Of a stretch of 64,000 nt of DNA, positions 20,435 to 29,559 are shown in pieces. Every line of letters begins with the position of its first letter. Within the stretch, counting starts at the first letter, position 1. The notes beneath the pieces were generated by a model. The model was not told where the DNA came from and made no database searches. It saw only the letters and a program-made list of their open reading frames with translations. The translations under genes and the position numbers were made by a program. Origin of the DNA: Chrysoperla carnea (Eukaryota; Arthropoda; Insecta; Neuroptera; Chrysopidae); the NCBI RefSeq assembly GCF_905475395.1, contig NC_058342.1, forward strand, positions 8,431,140-8,495,139, written 5' to 3'.

Positions 20435-22932
20435 ATGGATCAAAACTTTGTAAAAATTCGTCATGAAAACAACGAAATTTTGTTGCCTTTATCCGAAAAT
20501 GGAAACTTGAAGTTTTCAATTTTAAAACAATATTTTCCAAATGCTGAAGGATTAACCTACATTAAAAATCAACAAACACGTGGTGTCCTGATAGAGTCTG
20601 AAGAATTAGTAATTAACCCAGCTATCAATTGTTATGATATTCACATCGGCTCAGGTAATTTTAATTATTTAACATGAATTTTTATACCAAATTCATACGA
20701 ATGCCGAAAACATCATGCTAAATTATAAATAATTATTTCTATTACAGAATATAAAAATCCTATCACAGTTAAAAAAAGGAAAATTGTTGAAGAGATGCTT
20801 GAAAAAATAACAAAGTCTACTCAAAAAAACGACAACACTACTAAACACTTAGCAGTTTCTAAAATTAAGGCAGCTGAATTTTTATTTTCATCATTGTCTA
20901 TGTTAAGATTATATCTTAACTAATACTTTCATCTACAGCCTCTAGAAAATCTTCGTGGCTCAACTTCTGGATCAGTCGCATTTAGAAGAATTAGTATTGG
21001 TTGATTGCGGAAAACTGACAATACGTATGCGCAAGTAAAAGGAACTCTTGGAGGGATCCGAGAGTTACGTCTCGAAACCAATAAAAATTACTTTGTTGAT
21101 GATATTAAGAAATTAGCAATCGAAGAATTTGCTCAGGACAATGAATTGTCTTTTGCTAATTGTGATACTTATCTCGGTCGCTTTAATGGAACTATTATAT
21201 CAAGTTTTATCAATAGTGTGGGAAAAGAATGTGATCTGTGGGAATTTTTAAAAGATCAAAAAACAAAACGTTTTTCTTTTTACCTGCTAACATCTTTAAA
21301 AAAAAATATTTCCCTTAAAGATGATTCAAATAAGTTTCCCAATCCCAAGAATTTAAATTCAGTTCTAATGACGGCACGTAATGCTACTACGACCAATATT
21401 ATGTCATCAAATGATGTTCCTTTTACTGTGCATAATTTACGAGTTAGTACATCATCAACTTACAGTTCACAAAATAAATTTGTCGGTAAGAAGAGTACAC
21501 TAGAAAAATCTGAAACAAGAACAGATGATAATATCCAAATTTCTTATGAGTGTATAAAAATTTCAAAATATACAGGTGAATATTCGAAAGTAAATTTACA
21601 GAAAGATGATCTTTATTATTCACAATTAGAAGATTTCGGACATGCAACACTCGAAGAATTTGATCCTTTAAAATCTGGCTGCAGAATTGCCGAAATTTCA
21701 GTCGATGACAGAACGTTGTTACTAATTTACCCCAATAATGAAAATATCTCCCAACGAGAGTTCACTTTCCCCGGAACGGACATTATTGATGACGAAAATA
21801 TTCATTACATTTTATATGATGTAAATGAACTCAACGGACGATACAACAATCAAAACGGTGTTGGTGTAATAACCAATTGCACTGATTCATGCAAGGCAGA
21901 GTTTACTTGGTATAAAGATGATGAAATATATGAACGGGGAATACTAAGATATTGGGTACCTATAAATGATGTCAATAGTGCTTATAAATGTATTATTAAA
22001 TGCAACTCCCTTAATTTAGAAATGGAATCAAGTATTTTCAAGTTCACCGATAATAATCAATCTGAATCGTTGAAGAGCTTACTCGGAATATTAAAGGAAA
22101 GTAAAAGTTGTTCGATTCCATCTATAAAAAAAGAATCTTTTCGTATTTATCGGGAAATCTTGGGTGCCGGTGCTCAAGGAAAGGTAAAAAAAGGTTGGTG
22201 GAATGGATCAGACATTGCAGTAAAAACAATCGTTTTGTCAGAGGCCAATGTGAAATTGGCTTGCCGAGAAGTAAAAGTGCTGGAGGACATTAGGCATCCC
22301 AATATCATTCAATTGATGGCTTTCTGTGCAGAAAAAGATAGAATACACCTTGTCATGGAATTATTCGAAAGCTGTTCTTTAGATGAAATTCTTTTCGATA
22401 GAGAAGTTAAAGAAGAAAATAAGTTAACGTTGATGAAAAAGCATAAAATATCTCAACAAATTTGTCAAGGCATCAATTATCTTCATAGCAAGGAGAATCT
22501 CATTATTCATGGAGATATAAAACCCGCCAATGTTCTTATTCACTCGAGTGGAATTGTCAAAATCTGTGACTTAGGATTAAGTAAGTTTAAAAAAATGACT
22601 TCTTCTTTAAGAACTACTGTTGGACGAACTAGATATGTCAGAGGAACGCCATTGTATATGGCTCCAGAACTATTATTACAAAATATGGAAGTAACTCCGT
22701 ATTCAGATATATGGTCGTTAGCATGTACACTGGTCGAATTGTTGAAAAGTCAATTTGGGGTGATTTGAGCGATGAAAATGATTTGAAAGCTATTCTAAGT
22801 AAGAAAAATCTACCTGCCTTGACTAGTATACCTCAAGAATTAAAATCACTTATGTTAGAGTGTTTTTCGTATGAGCCAAAAAATCGTCCTGAAGTTTTCA
22901 AAATCTTAAAGTTGTATTCAAGGTTGATTTAA
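20435..22932 (+). pseudogene. Transposon-borne kinase gene: TDP-43-N-like domain plus TKL-type Ser/Thr kinase, frameshifted
   Basis: Exon 1 (20435 to about 20650) encodes a compact domain (LPLSENGNLKFSILKQYFPN, AEGLTYIKN, TRGVLIESEELV) resembling the ubiquitin-like N-terminus of TDP-43. It ends at a donor near CTCAG|GTAATT. A second exon starts after CTATTACAG (20747) with a basic VKKRKI. The same frame runs on past a TAA (about 20921) and a TGA (21002-21004) into a 587-codon frame (21005-22768). The kinase domain occupies the last part: glycine loop GAGAQGKVKKGWW (about 22160), IAVKTI lysine (about 22218), catalytic loop HGDIKPANV (22508), DLGLS in place of DFG (22568), and GTPLYMAPE (about 22650). 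At about 22748 a small frameshift moves the C-lobe to another frame (IWGDLSDEND to NRPEVFKILK), ending at 22932. HGD and DLG suggest a TKL/IRAK-like kinase. Function in the element is unknown. Confidence 0.8.
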
Positions 22933-23077
22933 TGTGTGGATGCTAAATTTACTCGCTGGATTCGGGTATTATCAAATAAGTTATTATTGCATCGAAAAAA
23001 AAAATTTTTAATTAGATTATAGCATAAACTATGTGATTTATTTGAAGATCTCAAAGCCTTGAAACCAATCTCTGAAG
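22933..23077. other. Spacer after the kinase gene
   Basis: AT-rich 3' untranslated-like sequence between the kinase stop and the tandem array; no polyadenylation site stands out. Confidence 0.4.
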
Positions 23078-24240
23078 TTATTAATAACTAGTCAAGAATG
23101 TTGATTCTGTTAGACTACTTTTAAAAATTAATTTTAAACAACAATACTTATCAGTTAATATTAAATATTTATAAGCACGTTTGACTGTAAAACAGTTCAT
23201 TTAAATAAGTTTATCTAATTTGAACTTATGTATAATTTATTTTGAAATAATTCAACTATTTTTTATTTTTCATTCGAACACAAATAAGACTGATAAGAAT
23301 AGACTAAATGCTTTAAAAAGTTATTTTTATGTCATGTGTGTAATTAATAACTAGTCAAGAATGTTGAATCTGTTAGACTATTTTTAAAAATTAATTTTAA
23401 AGAACAATACTTATCAGTTAATATTAAATATTTATAAGCACGTTTGACTGTAAAATAGTTCATTTGAATAAGTTTATCTAATTTGAACTTATGTATAATT
23501 TATTTTGAAATATTTCAACTATTTTTCATTTTTCATTCTAATACAAATAAGACTGATAAGAATAGACTAAATGCTTTAAAAAAGTTATTTTTATGTCATG
23601 CGTGTAATTAATAACTAGTCAAGAATGTTGAATCTGTTAGACTATTTTTAAAAATTAATTTTAAAGAACAATACTTATCAGTTAATATTAAATATTTATA
23701 AGCACGTTTGACTGTAAAATAGTTCATTTGAATAAGTTTATCTAATTTGAACTTATGTATAATTTATTTTGTGTTATTTGATTATTTTTATTTTAATATG
23801 CATAATGTGTTATCATAAGTACAAATCTAATGCTTTAAAAAAAGTGTTAATAATTACGGATCTTAAAAGCTTCAAGAATCTTTGAATTTATGTATCGTTT
23901 ATTTTGAAATATTTCAACTATTTTTCATTTTTCATTCTAATACAAATAAGACTGATAAGAATAGACTAAATGCTTTAAAAAAGTTATTTTTATGTCATGT
24001 GTGTAATTAATAACTAGTCAAGAATGTTGAATCTGTTAGACTATTTTTAAAAATTAATTTTAAAGAACAATACTTATCAGTTAATATTAAATATTTATAA
24101 GCACGTTTGACTGTAAAACAGTTCATTTGAATAAGTTTATCTAATTTGAACTTATGTATGGTTTATTTGATTATTTTTATTTTTTTATTTCAATATGTAT
24201 ATGAGTGTTATCGTAAGTACAAATCTAACGCTTGAACAAA
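23078..24240. repeat. Tandem array of about 263-bp units inside the kinase transposon
   Basis: The block TAATAACTAGTCAAGAATGT recurs with CTAGTC starting at 23088, 23351, 23615 and 24014, giving periods of 263, 264 and 399. Each unit continues through AATACTTATCAGTTAATATT, AAGCACGTTTGACTGTAAAA and CAAATAAGACTGATAAGAAT. The long interval contains an extra variant segment (about 23770-23880). Units two to four are more alike than the first. No coding potential is seen. Such arrays are common in subterminal or spacer regions of transposons. Confidence 0.92.
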
Positions 24241-24909
24241 AGTGATGACAATTAGAGATTTGCTATACTCATACAGTTTTAAAATTTATTTGTTGTAATA
24301 AATCAAATTTAAAAATCACAAATATTGTCTTGTGTAATTTAACACATTTAATTGAATTAGTATTAAAAAAAATACTGAGCTATAAAAAATTCAAAAATTT
24401 TATTTTCCATCCCAGGATACTAATGAAATTTATCGAATAAGTCTTAAAGATTTGAGAGAATATAAACTGACAAGATAAGGTGCTGAAACTTCATTCTTGT
24501 CATCAAATGCGTAAAAAACATTTTTTCATCGCTGGAAATAAAAGATACTATTTCACTCCAATTTCAGTCGTAAATTTATGAATAATTAAAACTTGTTCCG
24601 GTCTCTTATCCAGTTGCCTTTGAAGTTTACTTAGACAAAATATTATTTGGTGGGGATTTAAACTTAAACAATGATCGATAAATAATCATTACAATTATAT
24701 TTTCATAATAATTAGCGTACCTCATAAATAAAAGAAAAGAAAATTTTTGAACAATAAACAAAATAAATTAGCGGTTGTAATAAATATTAAAAATTATATT
24801 TTTTCTTTATACATTATTTTAATTATTTTGTAATTAAATTGGGTAAAAAATCATTTCTTTTACAAACATAAATGACTAATGAACATTATTTTATGATTAA
24901 TCTGATGAG

Positions 24910-26001
24910 CTATGTATAAACTTTTAATAAATTTAAAATTTTTAAATAAAGCTCAATACTTTCTTCAACATTCAGAGGTACTTGTATATCAGGTATCAAT
25001 ACTTTGACTAATCGACAAAATATTTCATTGTAGAGTTTAGGCTTCAAGGTGTAGTCTTGTTTCAGAATATCAATTGCATCCTCATTGAGTGGTTTCATGT
25101 AATCTTTGGCCCCAATAGCTTCAGGAAGGTAATATAAACAATTAGGTTTTCCCGAAGCTATATGACGATTTTTTTGTTTTCTTATTCTATGTCGATTCCA
25201 CTCACGGCGAATTGTTTCCAATTCAGCTCTAATTAAGTGCCCAAAGCAAAATCGTAAACACTCGACATTTATCATAGATGAATCATTGTAAAGACCTCTT
25301 TCACGTAAGTCTTTAAATAAATTAATCCAAAAATCCAAACCATGACGCCTAAGCTGAGACCAATAACTCTCTATCCGCTGATTAGACGTGCTTTTACCTT
25401 TGATGAAGCTCTTCCAACCTGATAGACTATCATCATGATAAAATCGTAAACTTTGCTGAAGGGCTTCAACTAGACAATTTTCTGTTCCTAAATCTGACCG
25501 TATTAAAGTTGGAACTAGTTTCAATTTCTGTACTGTTGTTAAATAATAATATGCAATAATTTCCGGTTTATTGTTAGATGTTGCAACGTCCAACCATACA
25601 ATTTTTCTGGAAAATCCATCGATGCATCCGTACTTACGCCGTATCAAACGTCGACGAGATCCCTCTTCAATAGCATTTTGAACAACTAGATGCAAAATTT
25701 TATCAACTCTACTCCTTTTTACTTTTAAGCCATAAATTTGCTTTAATCGTTGCCACATTCTTTTGTAGCCAATACAAGAACCACTACTAAAAATTTCATC
25801 AATTACTGCCGTACAGATTGATTCTAGAGAATCTTCATCGATTTCCTTCCTCTTCAGTCCAAGCTTCTGAAGAATTCGAATAAGGTGTCGACGAGAAATT
25901 GAAATACTGTGATACTTGGATAGAAAATTTACTATCTCATTATATGTAAAACCTTCCTTGAAATATGTTGTTATCAATGATTCTCTAGACATAGTTTGCA
26001 A
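24910..26001 (-). CDS. IS3-like (rve) DDE integrase-type transposase, 363 residues, internally deleted
   Basis: The frame is intact from ATG (26001) to the stop at 24910. The N-terminal 115 residues contain helix-turn-helix-like segments (YNEIVNFLSKYHSISISRRH) suited to end binding. The catalytic core shows CIDGFSRKIVWLDV (residues 126-139), IRSDLGTEN with Asp170, and STSNQRIESYW with Glu211, then a helical C-terminus. In eukaryotic members I know, a block holding the first catalytic Asp lies between the RRxY motif and the CIDGFSR motif. Here RRKY (121-124) runs straight into GCIDGFSR, so that block appears deleted in frame. The protein is therefore probably unable to catalyse transposition, though it might still bind DNA. 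It sits convergent to the kinase, inside shared TIRs. I am fairly sure of the family and less sure of the Repbase clade (IS3EU-like). Confidence 0.85.
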   Translation of the reverse strand: MQTMSRESLITTYFKEGFTYNEIVNFLSKYHSISISRRHLIRILQKLGLKRKEIDEDSLESICTAVIDEIFSSGSCIGYKRMWQRLKQIYGLKVKRSRVDKILHLVVQNAIEEGSRRRLIRRKYGCIDGFSRKIVWLDVATSNNKPEIIAYYYLTTVQKLKLVPTLIRSDLGTENCLVEALQQSLRFYHDDSLSGWKSFIKGKSTSNQRIESYWSQLRRHGLDFWINLFKDLRERGLYNDSSMINVECLRFCFGHLIRAELETIRREWNRHRIRKQKNRHIASGKPNCLYYLPEAIGAKDYMKPLNEDAIDILKQDYTLKPKLYNEIFCRLVKVLIPDIQVPLNVEESIELYLKILNLLKVYT

Positions 26002-26473
26002 ATTTGTTTACAGCGGCTGCAAAAAATAAAAAGTTTAATTTTCGTTAGTAAATAAATGCTCAAAAATGTTTAATCATTCCTGGCATTGACATTAAGACAT
26101 TTATATATTTTAAAAACAATTTAATTTTAATAATGAGTTCTTGTTAAAAAATTCCTCTTAATATCAAAAAGCTTCTTTAAAAATAATTTTATTCATAGAA
26201 TAAACTTATCAATAAAATGTTAATAATTGTCAGATATCTGTCCATTTCAGTTTGATAGTAATTAAAAAAAACTTAATTAATATAATTAAATACATACCAA
26301 ATGTATATAAATGTCTAGAATTTTTTTCTAATTATTATATGTATTAAAAGAGCTTAAATACAGAGCTTCTTGTGGGGGTCGAGTGAATTTCTTATTAAAT
26401 GCAATTCCTAAGTGCAGACTAAAATTATTATTATATTTTATAAAATAGTCCTACTGTTAGAGTTCCATTGTGG
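26002..26473. other. Upstream region of the integrase gene
   Basis: AT-rich sequence between the integrase start codon and the right TIR; presumably its promoter lies here or in the TIR, but no core elements can be singled out. Confidence 0.4.
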
Positions 26474-26601
26474 AATAAACGAGTAGTGCCACCTTTAAAA
26501 AAATTAAAAAATTAAGACGGACATACTATGTATGTCAGCAGACGCAGCGAAATCAGAGGTACTACTATGTCTACTTAACGTGTCACTACCGGGCTTCCGT
26601 A
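26474..26601. repeat. Right terminal inverted repeat of the kinase transposon
   Basis: Reverse complement of 20240-20371. The outermost bases CCGGGCTTCCGTA are followed by the TAATAC duplication. Confidence 0.93.
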
Positions 26602-26936
26602 TAATACAGAACACAAAATCTTAAACACTGTATCACTTTACAACTTCAACACACAACATACATACTTTGGTTTGTCTCGGTGTATGTGTATCTCAGCATA
26701 TATTTAGCAATACGGACTGGTCCGTTTTGCTAAATATATGCTTAACGTATGTGATATTCGCACGACCATAACACTTAATTTACCATAAAACACATCCTCT
26801 CTTTAAGTAGTGTTTTATTGGTTTCATTCAAAATATTATTGCACTGTGATTCGCTAAAGATATATTAATTTATTTTGTTAATTATCTCGCAAAGTAGCTC
26901 TCCGATCCAAAAGTGGAAAATAACTTAAGTACGATA
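26602..26936. other. Unidentified insert, right part
   Basis: Together with 19859-20239 this is foreign to copy A. It contains the palindrome at 26695-26742 and CATACATAC/GTATGTG-like repeats but no open frame of interest. Confidence 0.35.
26695..26742. repeat. Palindrome with 15-bp perfect outer arms
   Basis: AGCATATATTTAGCA (26695-26709) is the exact reverse complement of 26728-26742, and the inner ACGGAC/GTCCGT pair extends the stem around a two-base centre. Confidence 0.85.
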
Positions 26937-27587
26937 GGATCGAAATCTAATGTTATCAATTTCATTAATTGCATTAAACTGGCAGGAAAATTTTGTGACC
27001 TCGTCTTTTTAAAAACTATTAAGAAATCCACAAGTTCAACAAGTATTCGCTAGTTTAAATAATATTGACGAAATTGAAAATTTAAGAAGTATGGAAATAT
27101 TGCAAGAATATACTCGTAAATTTTATATAATAAGTTGTAACAATGTAAATGATGCAAGATTATTAATTTTTCATAATCAATTTACGTCAACGTCTGTAGC
27201 AGAATATTTTATGAAAAATGTAAAAAGTTTTTATTCAAGGCAATTTCCACCATGTTGGAAGTACTGGAAAAAAAAATTCTACGAACCATTTATGTAACTT
27301 CAATGTTGCAAAATGCTACAGAAGCTAACTGCATCAATTTCTCACCAGAATAATGCGTATAGACAGCTAACGACAATAAAATTGAACCGATTTGGTTCGA
27401 AGGTGATGCAACACCTTTCTAAGTTGAAGACATTATTTTGGTAGAACTTGATGAAGTAGAGCTTAATGAAATTGATAAGGATCAATATTATGACAATGAT
27501 GATCGCAGCAAAAATAATGACGATGATCATGACAGTACTAACGATGATCATGACGATAGTGATTATGATGAGCATGATAATATTTAA
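26937..27587 (+). pseudogene. Copy A gene, 3' end: nuclease-like C-terminus and acidic tail
   Basis: The reading continues from 19858: NVINFINCIKLAGKF, then, past a gap where copy C has the LPGFHAYTGCDYT block, a 68-codon frame (27091-27297) with MEILQEYTRKFYIISCNNVN, DARLLIF, SVAEYFMKN and FPPCW. The following stretch is shifted but aligns with copy C (WQNAT, FSPEQWCW, EPLWFEGD). The gene ends with an Asp/Asn/His-rich tail (DDDHDSTNDDHDDSDYDEHD) and TAA at 27585-27587. An acidic repetitive C-terminus is also present in copy C. Deletion of the GCDYT region and several stops show it is dead. Confidence 0.6.
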
Positions 27588-27788
27588 TAATAATTCCATA
27601 TATATGTTTTAATGTATATCTTTAAATATTTGTTTTTTATTAATTTTAGAGTAGATTATATCCGAATGTATTTTTTTGTTTATTATACTTAAAATACTAG
27701 TAAAAATTAAAAAAATCACGATAAATGTTCATCAGATGATTATTCATTTATTCCCAAATGTTTCTTTAACAGGTTGTATTAATAATAG

Positions 27789-28048
27789 TAAAGGACTTGA
27801 AGAAATATAAGTGCCGTGCCAGGCATTTTTCATGAGAATTTAAAACTAAATTTTAGGATCAGTTTCAAGCGGTTACTTGATTTGTACAATTCATGTCCAA
27901 AAAATATACCGTAGGAAAAATATTGCAATTTAATAAATAATATTTGACCTGGCACTAAATGATATTTTCAACAGATACAGAGAGTAGTATCATTTGAAAA
28001 ATACTTCTTCCGGTTACTCGATAGGCCAGGTTTTTTGCAGCCAGCTCT
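27789..28048. repeat. Right terminal inverted repeat of the long element
   Basis: Reverse complement of 13301-13664 with indels; it contains about 90 bases (roughly 27890-27985) missing from the left copy. Confidence 0.75.
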
Positions 28049-28318
28049 TGGACTAAATCTTGGATGTATTCAAAATCTTAGTGCACTAGATTGGGGGTTG
28101 GAAGGTAATAAAAAGTGAATTGCACCCTGTAAAAATGAATGAAGCACCAGCTCCAGCTAAAGATTTGGATATCATTACTTGCTCCTGCAAAATGAAAAAA
28201 CGAACTGAGGAATTATAAGAATACTGCATAGTATCCACAAAATATAGAGGAAGAAAACCATGAAATCGAAACTGTCGAAGGAAATATTCATGACTCAGAT
28301 GATAATGATAATTAATAT
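28049..28318 (+). pseudogene. Copy D: C-terminal fragment, 3' piece
   Basis: After the inverted repeat the family C-terminus continues: a DWGW-like start in a shifted frame, then KVIKSELHPVKMNEAPAPAK, DLDIITCSCKMKKRTEEL and a stop, then in another frame ENHEIETVEGNIHDSDDNDN and TAA. The 'WGW ... L.PV ... PAP ... I.CSCK' series is the expected continuation of the LPP-H-R-YYQ block at 13220-13300, which supports insertion of the long element into copy D. Confidence 0.55.
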
Positions 28319-28330
28319 AATAAATTATTT

Positions 28331-28400
28331 TAAAAAAAAAAAAAAAAACAAAAAAAAAAAAAAAAAACAAAAAAAAAACAAAAAAAAAAAAAAAAAACAA
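28331..28400. repeat. A-rich low-complexity tract
   Basis: Long A runs broken by single C residues, an expanded (A)nC simple repeat. Confidence 0.95.
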
Positions 28401-28694
28401 TAATGCTTTGACTCTTAAAATGGTCCATCAAACTTACCAATAAATTTTAATAAATATTTACTGAATAACATCCAACAGACTAAATTTTTTTCAGTCAGAA
28501 AATCCTAATTTTCCGACCGCCATCTTGTAATCTTCTCTTTTTCTGTTCGGGATCATTTTCAACGACCTAAAAAACCCCTGGATACCAAATTTCGTAATAT
28601 TTGGTTGAATAACGTGTATATACACTGTGTATAGCATCATTCCAGTGTTATAGCAGTACCTTTGTGGTCAACTCAACCGTGGTTTCCTCATGTT

Positions 28695-28866
28695 TCAAAA
28701 CTTTCTAGATTCTGTAATGGTATTTTTCAAATCTAACAAAATATCTTCCGCTTTTCGAGAAAAAGAATTACCAGAATCATGAATAGCTATTTTAAAAGCG
28801 TCTTTAGTATATTCAACTTTAAAACAACACTCCTTCCTCGTGAACTTCGGCAATCCATACAACCTC
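28695..28866 (-). pseudogene. Unidentified minus-strand coding-like fragment
   Basis: On the minus strand about 57 codons are open, ending at TGA (28697-28695). They read like real protein: RLYGLPKFTRKECCFKVEYT, AFKIAIHDSGN, AEDILLDLKNTITESRKF. No Met start is needed if this is an internal piece. I do not recognise the family. Codon composition looks less AT-driven than the surroundings. It is probably part of another decayed element. Confidence 0.35.
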
Positions 28867-28894
28867 CAATTTCATTTTATTATTTATTTAGATA

Positions 28895-28990
28895 CCCTAA
28901 CTAATAATTTCTTCTGTTTTAAGTACATTAATCAATAATTTCTTCTGTTTTAGGTAAACCAACTAATAATTTATTCTGTTTTAGGTACCC
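28895..28990. repeat. Three tandem copies of a roughly 34-36-bp unit
   Basis: AATAATTTCTTCTGTTTTA (or AATAATTTATTCTGTTTTAG) recurs three times, each followed by AGTACATT, GGTAAACC or GGTACCC. Confidence 0.85.
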
Positions 28991-29559
28991 TTTTTTGAGT
29001 TTTTTTGAACTTTTTCTGTAATAATAAAACAAATAAATGAAAACAAACACAAAATCTAACCACCCCCAAATCATCCAAACCACATAAAAGCTCTGCAAAA
29101 CCGAAAAACAAACGCCAGGATGAAAGCCAAGTAGCTTTGGCTAAAAATCGGGAAAAAACATGAAATTATTTAATAAACATCATTTATAATTTTGCATTGT
29201 AATATAATTGTATAATTTTTGTTATTTTAAAGTCAATAAAGTTTATTTTAAAGTTAAGTTAGCTTTATATATACTATAGTGCAGTGCGTTGGAGTTCAAA
29301 TCTCGGTCGGAAGTCATAATTTTAAATAACATTTTAAAAACAAAAATTTCAATGTTAGAACAGAATATTGATTTTCTCGTTAAAATACTTCGAACAGGAA
29401 CATTATTAATCACAAAATAAATGTAAGGTGTTATGCTGTAGAAATTGGCTTCATTAAAAGTTGAAAAAATACTGATAAATCACCCATTGTTGTCAGATTT
29501 AATTAGTACATGGATGGCGTAAGAAGCTTCTAATATTACAAAACAAAAATAAGCATATA

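Larger units (their letters stand above)
20240..26601. mobile_element. Integrase-type (IS3-like) DNA transposon carrying a protein kinase gene
   Basis: The termini TACGGAAGCCCGGTAGTGAC (20240) and its reverse complement (ending 26601) continue as near-identical inverted repeats of about 130 bp. Directly outside, TAATAC occurs on both sides (20234-20239 and 26602-26607), a 6-bp target duplication. Inside are a plus-strand kinase gene (20435-22932), a tandem array (23078-24240) and a minus-strand integrase-like transposase (24910-26001), arranged convergently. The clean ends show a recent insertion compared with the surrounding copy A. Both genes carry lesions, so this copy was probably mobilised by another or decayed after landing. 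Confidence 0.88.
13301..28048. mobile_element. Long inverted-repeat-bounded element carrying gene copy A
   Basis: The left end AGAGCTGGCTGCAAAAAACC (13301) is repeated as the reverse complement at the right end (28029-28048). Homology continues inward on both sides through CCTATCGAGTAACCGG, GTATTTTTCAAATGATACTA, GAATTGTACAAATCAAGTAA and TTCTCATGAAAAATGC. The element splits copy D, whose reading continues across it. Flanks TAGAC (13293-13297) and TGGAC (28049-28053) may be a weak target duplication. Inside are the copy A gene (13832-27587), a piggyBac, and the kinase-bearing integrase element. Without those inserts the unit would be several kb long. This is an inference from inverted repeats plus interruption of copy D. 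Confidence 0.6.

Noticed and set aside
20898-20940. A short intron between GTTAAG and CTACAG in the kinase gene
   Set aside because: About 42 bases is very short, and every GT-AG choice tried leads to an in-frame stop; reading straight through keeps the frame apart from one TAA, so decay is the simpler explanation.
27342-27599. Minus-strand open frame rich in Ile and Val that looks like a membrane protein
   Set aside because: It is the complement of the Asp/Asn/His-rich tail of copy A; GAT/AAT repeats read backwards always give ATC/ATT codons.
28086-28400. Minus-strand frame starting with a long Phe run
   Set aside because: It is the complement of the A-rich simple repeat followed by copy D remnants; no protein meaning.
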